From Lethocerus indicus (taxonomy: Eukaryota; Arthropoda; Insecta; Hemiptera; Belostomatidae): DNA of 64,000 nt. Under the pieces are notes generated by a model. It worked only from the letters and a program-made list of their open reading frames with translations, had not been told where the DNA came from and searched no databases. Every line of letters starts with the position of its first letter. Positions within the stretch are counted from its first letter, which is position 1. Below are positions 24,801-39,400 of the stretch, piece after piece. Location: NCBI GenBank assembly GCA_019843655.1, contig JACDQD010000006.1, positions 22,462,246 through 22,526,245 on the forward strand, written 5' to 3'. The translations under genes were made by a program, and so were the position numbers.

Positions 24801-27800
24801 CAAGCTGCGTACCCGACACGTATACTTTTTTTTTTTTAATCGCAAGCTCGGGCAAACGAGATCGCCTATTTGGGTCGCAGCGCGGCCGCGTTTTGGGGAG
24901 ATTAAAAAATTGGACGCGTTCTATCGAAAGTGTCGATAACTCTGGCTCAGACGGCGATATCACTCGGGGTTGGGGCGATTGTGACTAAGTCCCCGAGTCT
25001 TTTACGGGGAACAGACTTATCTGACCGATTGTGTGGGAGGAGCCGGGCAAGCTGTTGGCCCTGTCGGAGGCACGCATCTCACTGAAATATATTTCTTTCA
25101 AAGGTCGGCCCGCATTGAAGGAGAAATCAATTACAAAGGATACGGATGGGAAGCGTGTACGGTTTAAAGAATGTCAGAAAGACGTTGCATTGAACAGTAC
25201 AACTTCACTATCAACCGGGATCCTGTCGAAATATTGAGAGATATTCCTTTCCGACGAATGAAACTTTAATACGTTGCGGTCGTGATTAGAACCTGTTTCC
25301 GCTATATGGAGATAAAAACAATAGTTGGAGCGTGTGCTTTTTACCGATAAATGCAGCCGTCGAAAGGAATTCACCGGATATGACTGGGTGGTGTACGGCA
25401 GAGTATTTATCCGACCACTCAACATCAGTGTCAATTAAAATACGGAAAACACAGCGGGAAACTTTTTTACTTCAGAAAAAATATTATATTTAACCGGCGC
25501 ACCGTTACGAAATAAGCCGGGCGTATTCTGTGAGGAGTCAGACTGAGATCACACATCTTTCACTCAAAATATCAAATTTTGTAATATATCTCAAATAATT
25601 TCGAGACTTGGTTGAGCTGTCCTAGATTAGATGGTAGACGGGAGTCTTTCTATTTGATTTTATCCTTTCCATTTAGCGTTTAGCGTCCGTCTTCCTTAGA
25701 AATGGTTCTTTATTGTAAACATACACTTCTTTATTATAATATTGCTATATCTACATATTGTGGAATTGAATTAAGACGGTTCACTGAAATATTTCGAGAA
25801 CAGAAATAAATCAGATGCGAAGGAGACTGAAAACTGATACGGAAACCGAAATTGTTTTCCTGATCGTTATTCGTGTGAAGAAGGAATTGAACTTAGGCTT
25901 CTTTATAATAAAGTTATAAATAGAATTTATTCTTTTTTTATGGAACCGAAAAGAAGAGTATACTGATGTCCAAAAGCAATACGCGTTTAATAATAAAAGT
26001 TCTAATAACCGTGCGCTGGACTAACACCGCTGACCCATAAAAAAAACTGCTGTCTCGCCTTTTTTCTTGCAGAATCGCGTCAACGTTTAGCTTTTGAATC
26101 GCTGACGCGAACGCTCGAAATAAGTTTAATGTTATGTTTTGTTTTTAGCACAACTTCCTCTTAGCACGCATAAGCGCATTCCTTTTTCGATTCCTTTTCT
26201 TCTCAGAAGGAATTCAAATCGACGTCGGACGACGCCGGAGCGGTAATTTTAATGAACGAACAAAAGCGAAGCGGCCACGGACGTATTCAAAGTTATTCCA
26301 TTGTTACTAGGTTTAGAAATGCTGACGAATAGGATGTGTTGCGAAAACAAAAACAGTTTTCGAAAGTTGGTCAATGAACAAAAATTTTGATATATTGATA
26401 CTCTCACAATACTATCTGACATGTTAGCTATGTATGTTTTTGAGCTTCACAACAGAATAACTGAACTGTCTACGACCGCAAAACATGTTTTAAACAATAG
26501 CAAGCTGTAAGGATCGATTATAAACGCTGCGGGTACTGTTCCCCTAACCTGAAATGAATTTGGCCGGGTCTTTCGGCCCTAAATTAAGACACGTCCGCCC
26601 TTGGCATCGGGTTGGCACATCAATCAAATTTACTTTCGTTAATGCCATTCCGATTATTCGAGTTTCATCATTGGTCGCTCCTTTAAGAGGGATACCGGAT
26701 AATCGATGCTTTAGCAACACAGTAATAGCCGTTCAAATAGTACTAAATAAAATAACTAGTGACGGTGTTAACAACCCCTTTTAACTACATAATTCGTGTC
26801 AAAGTTCAGACAGTCGTCACTTATTATGACTTGTATTATTTTCGTCCTCCCCCTCTGGTGGCAAACCGTTCTCAGACGAATACTGAAAGCCGAGTTATTA
26901 TGATGTTCAGAACATCCTGAGTCCCACCCACCCCACTCTTCAGCACACAAATCCATTAAATATTTCCAGTGCAAATAATTCGTCTTCTCGGATTTTACGA
27001 CCCAATCAATTTACTGCCTACGGATTTAGCGGCCTTTCTGAATTGTAACCTCTCTGAATGGGCTCGATCCGTAAAGTGTGATGAGGGCCGGCGTTCCAGA
27101 AATTCCTCGGTGCGTCATTCATCCACTTAGCCGGGGCCGTGGGGCGGCGTTGGCATCCTACTAAACAGGTATTGAAACGGGGAGGGACCCGGCCAGCGAG
27201 AGTGAGAGCCGGAGAGAGTAGACAGCAGAGAGAAAGGAGTGGACGAGAGAAGAGGGACAGGAAAAGAGAGGCCTCGTGATTCAGAGAAGGCGACATGTGT
27301 GGGTGTACGACTGGAACCACTTGGCCGACCGAAGGACTCAATTCAACTGAGGACATTTAGATTTACTTTCTACTTCACAAATTCATTTCTGGTTTTGTGC
27401 CCGAATTCAAATAATTCGTAAAAAAATAACAGTAATTTACCCGCGGTTTAAGCTATTAGAAGTTAAAGGTCATTTCTTAACAGGTACTATGCTAGATAGA
27501 CAATTTGCACTTTCGTAAATAAAAATAAATACTTCCCTTATTTAATAAATATTTCATCATAGAAAAAGAGTTATATTCTACGTAAACCTTCTCCTTAATC
27601 ATCATCTACAATCAGGTTAAATTTTTTTATGATTTACATAGGAAATGAGTGAGAATACGTTTGAGAAGCCTACCCTATAACCGGGCATTAAAACTGGAAA
27701 CCCCGTTAATTGATTTTACATAATTATGAATGTTAATGTCTAAATACATGAAATACAATATATAGGTAACATCTAATGCAAAGTTTATATTATAATTTAT

Positions 27801-30779
27801 TTAGTTTTATAATTCTGTCTTGTTTTATTTGATCATCGAGTTCTTCCTTTGGTCATGACTACATGCAAAAGTACAGATGAAAAATATTTAGTGGAATCTC
27901 AGCATGAATTGTACGAGCTGTAACACTCCCACGGCATGCAGAATCCAATGTTATTAAACAAATTCAGAATTTGAAAGTCATTATATACTATCACCCGGAT
28001 CATTAGTTAACGCAAATGTAGTCAACTACTGCGGGTTGTGTAATCAACCCAATGTGACGTCCGGCCAAGATAAAGTACGGATATTAAACCCCCGTCATTG
28101 AATTCCCTAATTTTTACCGGTATTAATTTTTTTGTATGAGAAGAAATCATATAGAAGAATGTAAAGTGCACCCGAGTTTGATACAGAAGGAAATATAGAT
28201 TTAAGTGAAAGCAGGTTTAATTAATTCTTAAAGCGATTTAAGTCCATATTTTTCTAGAGGGATAGAAAGTATGGGGGCAGGAACGTTGACATACACAAAA
28301 ATGTATAAGTGGAATCACTTATTAGTGAAAAAGAACGGGATCAATAAATATAACTCCATTCCCGTATATTTTCCCATTAATATTTGCATTAACACGGCAA
28401 TTATACAGTTTCCAGACGGCCGTTCTGTAGTAATACTGCAGTTGACATTGGACTGCCGGCATCCCATTTCCAGCGGGCATTCGCGTGATAAATTGCGTTC
28501 TGAGCATATTTATGCAAATGTGTTTGTTATTTTTTTAAGTACGGTAAACGGAACCGGGCCGACGGGAACAAGGCACGACCTTTGCCGAGACTTCGATAAC
28601 CCCGGTTCGAATGTTCTATGGTTTCATCGTCAGCGACAGATTCCGCCCCCAAGAGACCGGTAGAATGCCGATTTCAGAGGTGATAAACAGACCTACGTTC
28701 TAGGTTTTGGCATATGGAACGAATATGAAAACGTCTCGCATGAATATGAACATGAACGCATGAATACGAATACGAAAGGACCGCAGGTATAGCTGATGCC
28801 ATGTACCATTCATTCGCCAATTCACTCCGATTACTAACGAAATCTGGCCACGTCTTTGGTATATTTCCGAATGCGTCATAGGAAATGGCAACTCCCGTTC
28901 GCCTTCCGCGAATGGAAGGAATGTCATCTTCGCCCCTATTCCGGCCGGACAGACAAACTTTCGCGTTTCTTCTGCGATTTCGCTAATTCACAACAATGAT
29001 CCTCCCCACTTAATAATCCCACTGAATATCCCTCCTTAGCCCACTGAATAATAAATAATTAGCGAACCGATCCAACAAACAAACCACAGTGGGTCCTCTT
29101 CTTTTAGCAAGTTCGTTTCCTGCGATATATACATCAGAAATTTGTACATGAGCGCGATTTGAACGCATACACTTAACAGATGACACGGGTCCATCAGGAT
29201 TAAGTGGAATAAAATGATAGGATATCTTCGCCAGAATTACTATTCCAATCCAAGATGAGAGACCCCTCCCGCTACTCCAACATCGAAAGGGACAGGAAAA
29301 GGACTGTGACCATTCCAATATCGATTGAACGTTTGATACAATTTGGTACTGGCACCATAAAAAGTAAAAGTGGGCCCCATAATTTTAGGTGACTATAACT
29401 TATTAATATAAGTTATAAGTTCATTATGACTTATCATTTACTTATTGTGTTATCACTGAAAGAAGCAACCCGTCCCTGGCACAGTTAAGCATTAGTAAAT
29501 CCAGTCAAACGTACAAAAAGTTCAAGGTAATATTCGAACGTACGTCATTATATAACTGCATTGGCGCGGCAAATTCATTAGGCTGATTGTGTTTTCTATC
29601 CGAATATGTTATATTTTAATTAAATATACCAATATAATTTTTTCTTAAATTCCGTAACAATTCTTATTGAAAATGTTCCGCTAAACTGTTAACATGGCTG
29701 CCAGTTGCCATAGACATAACTCCATGAAATCGACAACACTTTGTACCGGCCTGCAACGGTATCTTTGCACGAGGAACGCTACAGCTATTACCTAACTGTC
29801 AATTCGATTTATTTTTAGAAAAAATTATTGACAGCAGATCAGGCGATCAGACGTCTCCCACGAAGACGTCTAGATTTCCTCCGGATTATTATTTTCAAAC
29901 TGTTATCGATTTTTTTATTTAAATGCATTGATTCAGTCATATTTAAACAGATAACCTCTTCAATCTTAATTACAGCAAAATGTTTTGATACATTAAACTT
30001 TTTATATATTGTTTTTATATATTTTAGACACTCAATAGGGTGGCTGACACGTGTTTATAAATCAAGAGTTACAAGTTAAGTATTTCCAAAATATTTATTT
30101 ATTTTACTTTTTAATTCAGAGGTTTCTAAGTGTGTGCTGTGCTATCAACCGATTATTTACCGAAGGTAAAATATGTATTTTAAATTTCATTTAATTCGGA
30201 AATCTAAGCGCTTGTTTCTACGAACCACCTCTGATAATATTTAAATGGAGTAAAATACCGTCAGAGAATTTTATCCGGGCAAGGTCGTCTTCTTTTCAAC
30301 ACTAAACAACATGGCGACCGGTCCAAGATAAACAAGATTGTTAAAAGACCAAGATACGAAAGGGATCGTATATTACTTTCAAGATACGGAATCGTAAATG
30401 TGTACTATTTTTGAAAAAAGATACTAAATAAAATATATTTTTTCATAGTTAATCACTTAGCGATAGACATTGCTACGATATCGGACGATAAGGAAACACG
30501 AGCCATTATCGTCCGAAACTCTAGAAGGGATAAAAATAGATTCGTCTTTAAAGATTCGGACGATCGGCCTTGACATATTTTCGATTTTCTAGACACTTCA
30601 AAATTGAAAGTAGTTTAGAAATTATTTAGCCCTACTAAGAGGAGGCAGAAATTAAGCCGTATTATGAGGGTGGAAGGAGCCGACCTTTCGTAATGGACCT
30701 TTAACAAGTTATAAAGGGAACTATGGGGCATTCGGATGCCCCCTCATTTCCCATATCCAGTCCTTCGATATTATTCCAA
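21889..30779. other. Non-coding region upstream of Tm1 muscle exon
   Basis: Moderately CpG-rich, unique-looking sequence. Many frames of 60-130 codons occur on both strands, none with a recognisable domain or exon-like context. At least one Tm1 leader exon should lie here or beyond, because the first coding exon is preceded by a 3' splice site. Confidence 0.5.
22961..23009. repeat. (GGA)n purine-rich microsatellite
   Basis: This is a run of GGA triplets with two GCA interruptions, about 1.1 kb upstream of the muscle Tm1 exon, inside a GC-rich patch (22.8-23.2 kb). On the minus strand it is a pyrimidine tract. Confidence 0.93.
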
Positions 30780-32160
30780 GTTTCGGGCCCAAAGGGCGTA
30801 TATCCCGAACGAAATATACTCGCGAAAGAAACCCGAGGCCTTATATATATATTTAACATATGGCGGCGGCCGGTAGGAGGGGGCCGCCTTATACGGCAAT
30901 AATTGTCCCTTTCGTAACGCCGGTCGGCCCCGCCCGCCCCACTCCCCGTCTCGAATTTTTCCGCGGGAAGTAGAAATCCGTAGCGGGAGGCCCCAGGCCC
31001 CCCTTAAAAGTCGAAAACGGCCCCCGCCACAGCCCGCCGGCTACACCCGTCTATTTTTACCTACTCCTCTCCGAACGCTCTCCGATCCCCGCCCCCGGTA
31101 TTAATATTCTAGAAATCGGGCCCGGCCTAATCCACCCCGTATCCACGAATATCCAAGCCCGTTTTATCCGCTGAAAAGTCCCTGATTTTATACGTGACAA
31201 ATCTCGCGCACACCTCGCGGTTTCGGTCCGTCACTAACTTTATCTCTGAGGGATAAGACACGGGATCATTCGCACAAAGGGATCGACAATATAGTAAAGA
31301 ATTTTATCGGGGCGACTGCATATTTTTTCCGTCGGGCAAACGAGTCTCGACAAAAGTATTCTATCTTACAACAACTCGGTTAGTATTTTAGCGCGTGAAT
31401 TTAGATATAACGTCCAGAAGCGCGAAAATTCGCGGCCCCGGATATATCTTCATTTCAGACGGGGAGCCAATTCTATTTTTGTACTGGAACCACTTTCGAT
31501 AGCTCCGATCCGTCCGTCTCGGTCTTAACGTCGTCGGATTTGCCGGAGACGTCGAACGTCCGGGCACTGACGGAACGGGAATACACTCCTCGGAGACGAG
31601 CGCTAAGCCCCCCGTCGAATGGTCCTGTTCCCGTCCGAAGCTGTCAATCGCGAAATCGCGGTCGGACGGAGTCGGAAACTGCGGACCGGCGGAGGGCGGA
31701 GACAAAGGCCGAGGACCGGCAGAAAATCGAACATAAGGATAATATGAAAAGGCGCACACTTACCGGATGTGCGTTGGAAGGAAGGCGTGTGCGCGTGGTG
31801 CGGCGGTGTGGGGTGCCCGTGCGAGACTGAGGAGCCTACAGAGGTGGACGGAGTATCGTCTTTCCCAAAGCCAAACGGGGAGACCTACATACGGAAAAAG
31901 AACGCGAAAGTGGCAACCCTGGCCGCTAGGTCCCCCCCACCACCCCGCTCAGGGCAGCCACTACACCAACCGGCGCGGTGTCGCCTTTATTTTGCTCTTC
32001 GACTAAAAATAAACTCAGATTCCTTCGCTCTGGGCCCGACCGAGTTCAAGCCGTTTTTCCAGATTTGTGGTCGACCCGGCTACCCCTTGCGGAGGCTTCG
32101 GGGAGGCCTCCCTCCCGCCCTTAGGCCCCCATTATCCTCGCACCCGCAGCTAATTTAGGA
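30780..32160. other. GC- and CpG-rich block, candidate promoter or regulatory region
   Basis: GC content is visibly higher than in the surrounding sequence, especially 30860-31160 (GGCGGCGGCCGG, GCCCCCGCCACAGCCCGCCG) and 31500-32160. Open frames here on both strands (for instance 31388-31830) overlap each other and look like a by-product of GC content; none is recognisable. It lies about 9 kb upstream of the Tm1 muscle exon and could hold that isoform's leader exon or promoter, but nothing proves it. Confidence 0.4.
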
Positions 32161-32787
32161 CACTTTCCTTCCCCACGCAATTTCTTCATAACTCCTTATG
32201 GTGTCTTACTGACTTGTTGTTTTTCGGAGTAGTAAATGATATCGGACAGGATTGTCTCCCCCGGAAAAAGCATATTCTGCCACTAAAAATATAGTTTTAT
32301 GATTATGTTTTAAAATAATTAAATATAATTGGGAGTATATTTCTTAAATTAGATAAGCGTAACGGTCGAATATGTACACCGGAGACATCAGTGAATATCA
32401 TCAATTTCCTCGAAGACGGTAGAAAAGATGTTGGAAAGCCTAACTCGGTTAAGGGATTGAATTCTGCCGTTCTCTGGCATCAGCGACGTATTCAAAACTG
32501 GTGAGGAGTCAGTTCCTCGTGTGTTCCCAACCTTCTATGCTAATAACAACATTTAATTGTTGATAAATTGGCATTCGAAGGAGCATTCATACTACGCCAA
32601 ATGTCTATTTTAAAATCACAGCTCGGTACCGAATCTCCGATTAAATTTAAATTAAAGGAGGCGAGAATCCGCGAGATAGTAACACGGAGAAACCCTAAGG
32701 TATTTTACTTTAATGTTGATGGTAATTCGTTTAAATTATTCTGTAATATGTAACTAATGGATAACAAACTGGAATAGTTCTGAACAA

Positions 32788-32902
32788 GTTTAACATACCT
32801 GTTTTGTGGTCTGCGAAGGGTTGGAATACTGTAGATTTTCTGTGTTTCTGTCTCCTCCCTCTGGTTTGGTCTGGCTAGAGGAGACAGAAACATGAAATCA
32901 AC
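32788..32902 (-). mobile_element. Foldback repeat element, short copy at 32.8 kb (reverse orientation)
   Basis: Reading left to right, the tail comes first (TAACATACCTGTTTTGTGG, GGTTGGAATACTGTAG), then TGTGTTTCTGTCTCCTCC and the opposing GAGGAGACAGAAACATG. This is the 47.5 kb element inverted and internally deleted. The flanks carry a perfect 12-base direct repeat AGTTCTGAACAA at 32776-32787 and 32903-32914. Confidence 0.83.
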
Positions 32903-35900
32903 AGTTCTGAACAAATTTGTTTCTAAGCAGTCGACAGAATCATTGCGCAAGAATCCGTACTTTGGAAAGAGATAAAAAGCATAGGCACATTAATTTATTC
33001 CTTTTTTCTCATCACCAATATTTCCCATTTTCTTAGCTTATTGTAGTGAATCGTAATTAACTCCATAGATACTTGTTTGCATTTTATTACAAATTTAATT
33101 ATACACAGTATCTCGATTGAGATTGCAATATTTCACTCAAGGATTGTGAACAATAAGATGAAGATAAAAAACATTTCAACTATAAATATCTACAGAATAA
33201 TAGGATGAGATCATCATACTTTAGTTTGAAACTGACAAATAGTATTTCCGAAATGAAGAATATGAACGTCCAGCTCAGGGCTCTAGCCCATTCCAGAGTT
33301 TGAGCCATCCTCAATCATATTTTCCTCCCAGCCCTAAGACCATTGCTAAACTAAGAACGCCAATAACGACGTTGCGGTTCATGAAGAAGTACTGAAGCGA
33401 AATACGTGAAGGGTTATCAAATACAGGCACTGAATGATTCTGATTACTGACTAATTCATTCCGAATAAATACAAATTAAAGTGTATACAAAGGTAAATCA
33501 TTGAACAGATAAAATGACTGAAACTTTGAACGATTTTACTTCACAGAATAAAATTGAAAATTATGAAATAAAAACATGTCAATTTGTGAAATACATGATG
33601 AAATTTAACCCAAAATGATTTATTTGTTGAAGGTCGTTATCCAATTCATTCACATATTATTTGAAATATTTTGTATTTTATACTTTGTAATTAAAATACA
33701 AAAGAATTATTTTATTTGTTCATTCAAATACCGAAAGTATTTGGAACAAATTATGGGAAATAAATATTTCAAGGTAATAGATACGAAAATAAATTATTAT
33801 TTAAAATGTATTTTAAAATAATTACAACTCTGGTATAAAGATTGATGTTTAATTAAATAAATCTAGTTGTGTTTCGCGAGTCCTGAGAAGAGCCGGATCC
33901 TGTTGAGAGAGCTCCTGGCCTATGCTCGGCTCCTGGTCAGCGTCTCGAGTCGTGGTGGTCTTCTTGAAAAAGAAAAAAATTGTTATACAAAAAATAAACT
34001 TAGAAGAAAAAATCTTTATGGGCGCTCTATATAAAGAGCCGAATACACCGAATGATATCCACTTAGGTAATCCCAATAAACGAAACAAGAGAATAATCCC
34101 TTATTTCTTCATGAGCATAGATTATTTTTTTTATAAATAGTATGTACTACGTACGATTTAATACCTATATATAGTATATAGTAAGTATAATGTTAAGCCA
34201 GCCATAGAGGAAGCAACAACATGACCCAACAATAAATAACCCAGGTACACGCAGATAAACCAATTTAAACACACCCATAACTCATTTGCCACCAGGTACT
34301 AGCTATCCGCTGAGAACCCGTTTCACATAAAATACCACCGTAATATATAAGTAGTATGCTCAGTGTATAAGTATTTTATGTGCTGTTTATTATAGTATAA
34401 ATTTATTGTTTCGTGAACGGAACGCGCCAATTAATCCTGAAACAGCAGGTAAAATTAGGCTTTTTTTTACCGCTAATATGCGAAAAGCAAATAAAATCCT
34501 GGCCGATATATTTCAACACCTTAGTCTGTGAAATTTGAGTATGCGAAAGGAATAAGTTTTTCATGAATTACGATTTCAAAAATTGTGCCCCCCTCAGCCC
34601 GTATGTATTAGTCCCAATATTAATTCGTTTTTCGATTAATCGGTGGTAATTTATTTATTATTGTAAAAAGTCCATTTTGTACTACTTGTAGATCTCAGGT
34701 TAGATTTCTTACAGTGAAACGCAACTGGACAGTTTGACTTAGTGGATTTAAGGGCTCTATAACAGAAGAACAGGCTAGGTCCCACTCGACTGCCCCACTC
34801 ATCACGGAATTAGTTTACGCTGGTGGTTGTGTCTAAAAAGACCTCGCGGGTTCGAAACCGATTTGGCCTCAGTTGCCGCCAATATTTGGCATTGGCACCC
34901 AGTTCTTGAACCCGGTCCCACGGACAGAACGGGCGATGTTGAAAGCAAATAACCCGAGAACAACTAAGAAAATCGTCAGGGCGCAAATTATATTTCGGCG
35001 CTGAAGGATTTTCAAACCGTGCGGGGCGTCGAGTGCAATTATTTTTAGTTTAATTTTGGACAATTTTCAATTTTTCCGACAGCCGCTTCAAGGCGTTTAT
35101 GTCAGACCTGTCTGCTGATTAGGCGAAATTCAGATAAGTTTCGCGTCTACATACAGGTTTCCTTCAGTGATGAATCATTGTAGCCTACTCTGACTAAAAT
35201 ATCAGATCACGAATTACAGGAAGAGACAATTTAATGATGTTCAATTGCGTTATATTTCAGAACTGCTTGGACTCAATTAATATCGTCTTCAAATTAGGGT
35301 ACATCACTTTTCAAAATATATAATTAAAGTTTTCAGATAAGAATTTACGTTACTTTCGGGATAAATTAACGAATAGAACTGATAAACCTCTACAGGTAAC
35401 ATAACGTACCGTAACATCGCACACCTGGCGTATTAATTTTCCTTCCCCATCATTCAACTTTGAATAACAGGGGCCACCCTCGTAACACGTTTGATAACTA
35501 TATATGACACAAAAACGTGTGCTCGCTAATCACTTCTGGAAATATCTTAAGGCGTATACGAAAAAGGAATCGGCCAAGGAAGTGAAGGAGAAGGAAGCCG
35601 GACATGCGTAATGCAGCACAGGGAAGTGGCGAAAGTTCGAATTCCGGTGCGCATGTGTTTCTATGCAGGGCTCCGAATTTACAATTCGAACAGAAAATTG
35701 GGTTCGCCCTTTATCAAAATACGAGGTCGGTCTCCAGCAACAAAACGCTTCATGAATCCCCCAGTTCGGTCGCAAAGATGGAAACAATTATTCGAATCAT
35801 GTCCCCTTTGTTAAAACAAAAAAACCTGCCCGGACCCACACGACACGGCTATATTAGGCGACAATTGCGCACAATCGAATGAATATATTAATTCGAAATA

Positions 35901-36319
35901 GCGAATGCCCGACGGGCACTTCCGCGAATATCTACTGAAGGAAGAGAAGGATATTTGATTTCAAAAGAGCTTCTAAACCCGAAGTGATTCCCAAGTATAG
36001 CACTAATATTTCTGTACCAGACAAACCAGGTATTAATCGACAATTTAAAAGGGATCAGGCCGTGAATTCTTGTGGGAATTTCATTGAGGAATTATTAAAC
36101 AAATAAAGGCTATATTTAATTCAACGTTATTTAACGTGATTCAACAGGAGGACGCCCGAGGACTGGTTTAATCTCCGTTTCAGTATTAAAAACACTTTAC
36201 ACTTGAAAGTCAATTCCATTTTAGACCAAAATATACTGGTATTTTGCATACAAAATCTATAGGCAAAAGTGAATACATTACAAAAATGCAGGTATATTAA
36301 TTAACATATAACAATTTCC

Positions 36320-36425
36320 TGCAACTAATGTACGTTGCCTGCTTGGTGGACTGTGGGGGTTTGGAATACCGTGTTTTGCTAGACCGGCTTCGGTTTCTCG
36401 CCATCGCCAGTAGCGTATGTGTAAG
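36320..36425 (-). mobile_element. Degraded foldback element fragment
   Basis: The fragment contains GGGTTTGGAATACCGTG, TTTTGCTAGACCGGCTTCGG and CTCGCCATCGCCAGTAGCG, all diverged matches to one arm and tail of the 47.5 kb element. No clear flanking repeat was seen. Confidence 0.65.
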
Positions 36426-39400
36426 TACCGCACTATATTATTGACGGATCGATATTGAAGATGTTGGGAAGCCGAGTTTGTAAGAATTTTGTCTAGATTA
36501 TGATGCCAAGTCAGACAGACTGTAACGTACAGCATTCTAGCAAAAGAATTCATAAGGAAATAATAGCTTCATACTGAAATACTTTATTCTTTGTCGTTTA
36601 TTTTATCTTGCTCCAGTCGTTTGAAGTGTTTTAGAAGGGCCTGTAAATTGATTTTTTGCATGAAACCCCGTCGAACTGGATACAGTCGAATCTCAGCGTT
36701 GGCCCACGGCCAATGTAGGCGAGGCTCTTCGTTAAAAATAGGAGAGTTTTCTTCAATTAATAGTAACAAGTACAGATATGTTGGTCGCATCAGAATGGCG
36801 ACGATTTTCTAAATTATTTGTTCGACTTTATACAAGAATCCCCTCGTTTCATAAATTGGAAACCCTGACAACCTCAGTTTGGCCGTCTCTCGTAGCCTAA
36901 TTGTAGTTCTTAAAATATCTTGTACCGTATTTATGGCACACTTATACAGGACGAAATGTTTGAAACGGCCAGTGAAGTAGCCAGCATTTGGAGGAAACTA
37001 TAATAATTCAATAATAATATTAATTTGTCTTTAATTTTTAAATGATTAACAATGAAGTTTTTAGTTAAAATATAGATATAATCATTTATAAGTTTTACCT
37101 AAGCTGTTCAAGATTGTTTACCCAGTTTCTTATCGAAACGTGAGGTTTTATGTTCGAATTTGCTCAAATTAATTATATTAGACCCTGAAAAATTCGGACG
37201 GCTACGGGTGGGGAATATTGAAATTAGTCAGTGTATAATTATAAATTCCCGGTCCACGCAGGCTGCCAATTCTAGCGAGGATTCGACAGTGAAAATATAC
37301 TGTGAACCCAATAATAATAACATACTATTTAATAATGTATTAAAACATGAATAAAAATCGTCAATTAAATAATTTCCCAATCGTAGATTGATTTTGGGAG
37401 TTGTACGATGATTTGTACGATCTCGTGAAATACAACTTGATGTATGATAATGACAAATAAAGTGACTCTCTCAATGGACTAGTCGGATTCAATACTGAAT
37501 CAATAGAGATCCGAAACCTCGGACTAAACAGTTCTCAAACCGTCGGAATCGGGACAACATTGAATTGATTTATACAATTCGACGATACCGGCTTATTGCA
37601 ACGTCAATATTTTTCATCACTCGAGCTATTTTCTGCCAACTGCCGCTCGATCGGGCCTAACCTACGGCAACATCGTAGTAGACAGGATGACTCGCCTCAC
37701 CGGCCGACACATAAGCACATTCAACCGAAACGACGACCTAATGACGATGGAGAAAAGCCTTATTTGGTTGCGGGTGGAAACAAAGCCCACAGCATGCTGG
37801 TCGAAAAATTATTATAACAAATATGACGAGTCATCTTTGAATTAAATAACGAAGATGTCAGCGTCGAGTACTTAATTTTATGCCCACTGAATTTAACACT
37901 TGACATTTGAACATCAGTGGTCGGGGGTCGCACATTGAGCACTGGGGCGATATCGCGTCGGCTAAAACAGGCTGGGATCGAACAAAACTTTCTATATCGC
38001 TTTTAGAAGCGATCTCCTCCGCTTAAGGAGGGGCCGAGAGAGCGCTGGTATGCAGCAGGGCCTTGTTCAATATGCTCGCTAGGCCGGTGACACAATTTTC
38101 TAAGGCTCCGTTGACTGTCCGCCCCGGTTAGGCGCTGTATTTCCGCCTCTTTCAGGACTTTCGATGTTCGCGCAGGATTTGGTCTGATCTCGGGTCGACC
38201 GGGATATAACTCGTAGGGGGGGTATCACTGTTGTATGGTCCGCCTTCGAATGAAACTGCAATAAATATTCATAAACATGGCTACTCACAAGACGACGCGA
38301 AGGGCGTTCACTCACCGAATAGTATGAGTAAAAATATTCCCCAGTATGTGTTTGTACAGAGGCATCTCGACTTATGACTGAACATGTTGGTACTGTTACG
38401 GGCTGGTAAAGTCCACTTCATCTGTCGACTGACTGTCACAACATACTGAGAGGTTAGTGCGATCTTAATTTTAAATTAATACTCTTCATTATTCCCCATT
38501 TTACTAATAAATATTTAGACGAAAATCGAATTTCCGACGTAAATATTTCCTCTCAACTTTTGTTTCATGTATATTTGAATAGTGATGTTTCTCTCTAGGA
38601 TTGACCTCAATATTAAAATTTGCTGTTTCTTTTTAGAAAGTAATAGTCTGCTCACCCAATAAGTCTAAGATTACTGCTTGCTACTAAGCTTGTTCTATTT
38701 TCGGATTACTATTTGAGAAGCTAAGTAGTAGCCAATCAAATTTAGACGAGTCTCACACTCCGAAATGACTGCCATTAAAACCGAAGGCAATCGTCGCGAG
38801 AAATGTTGCAAGTATCCATTTCTTTTTTACACAAATATCGATAGAACTGACGAGCGGGAAGAGTCGTAGATGGACGGAAATTTTGAGAAACGCGAGCGCT
38901 TCGAACTGACCCACTAGCTCGGCTATTAATAAATTCGCGCGTATGTACTCAACTAACATGACACTACTTTTACAGCCGGCGTTTTTTCATTCTCTTTGTC
39001 TTCTTAATTTTTAAGCTGTCCGCATTCTTTCCTCTTTTTCATTCTTCTCGCCTTCGTCGAGTAATTCACGTGTATTATTGTCTGAAACTCGATCCCTTCG
39101 CTCGAAGGCATTCGAGATAGTTTCGACTAGTAGCAAACGTCGCCCTTCTACCGTCGCAACTTTTATATACGACCGGCCATCTGTCATACCTTGTACAAGA
39201 ATGGCACGCCTGACATTTATTAAATTACTGTAGTCCCAAAGATAGAAATACTGACGGCTACATACCTTGAAAAATTAAATCATAAGTATTACCAAAAAGG
39301 AAATTTCATTTTAGCCATATACTGAGAAAATGGTACAGTTTAAGCGGACTGAAACAAGTTTCCAGTACACATTGTGTCAAATTCAAAAATATGTTCTCTA

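Noticed and set aside
34840..34880. Possible tRNA gene around GGTTCGAAACC
   Set aside because: Only a T-arm-like string is present. No D-arm, anticodon stem or acceptor stem could be built around it.
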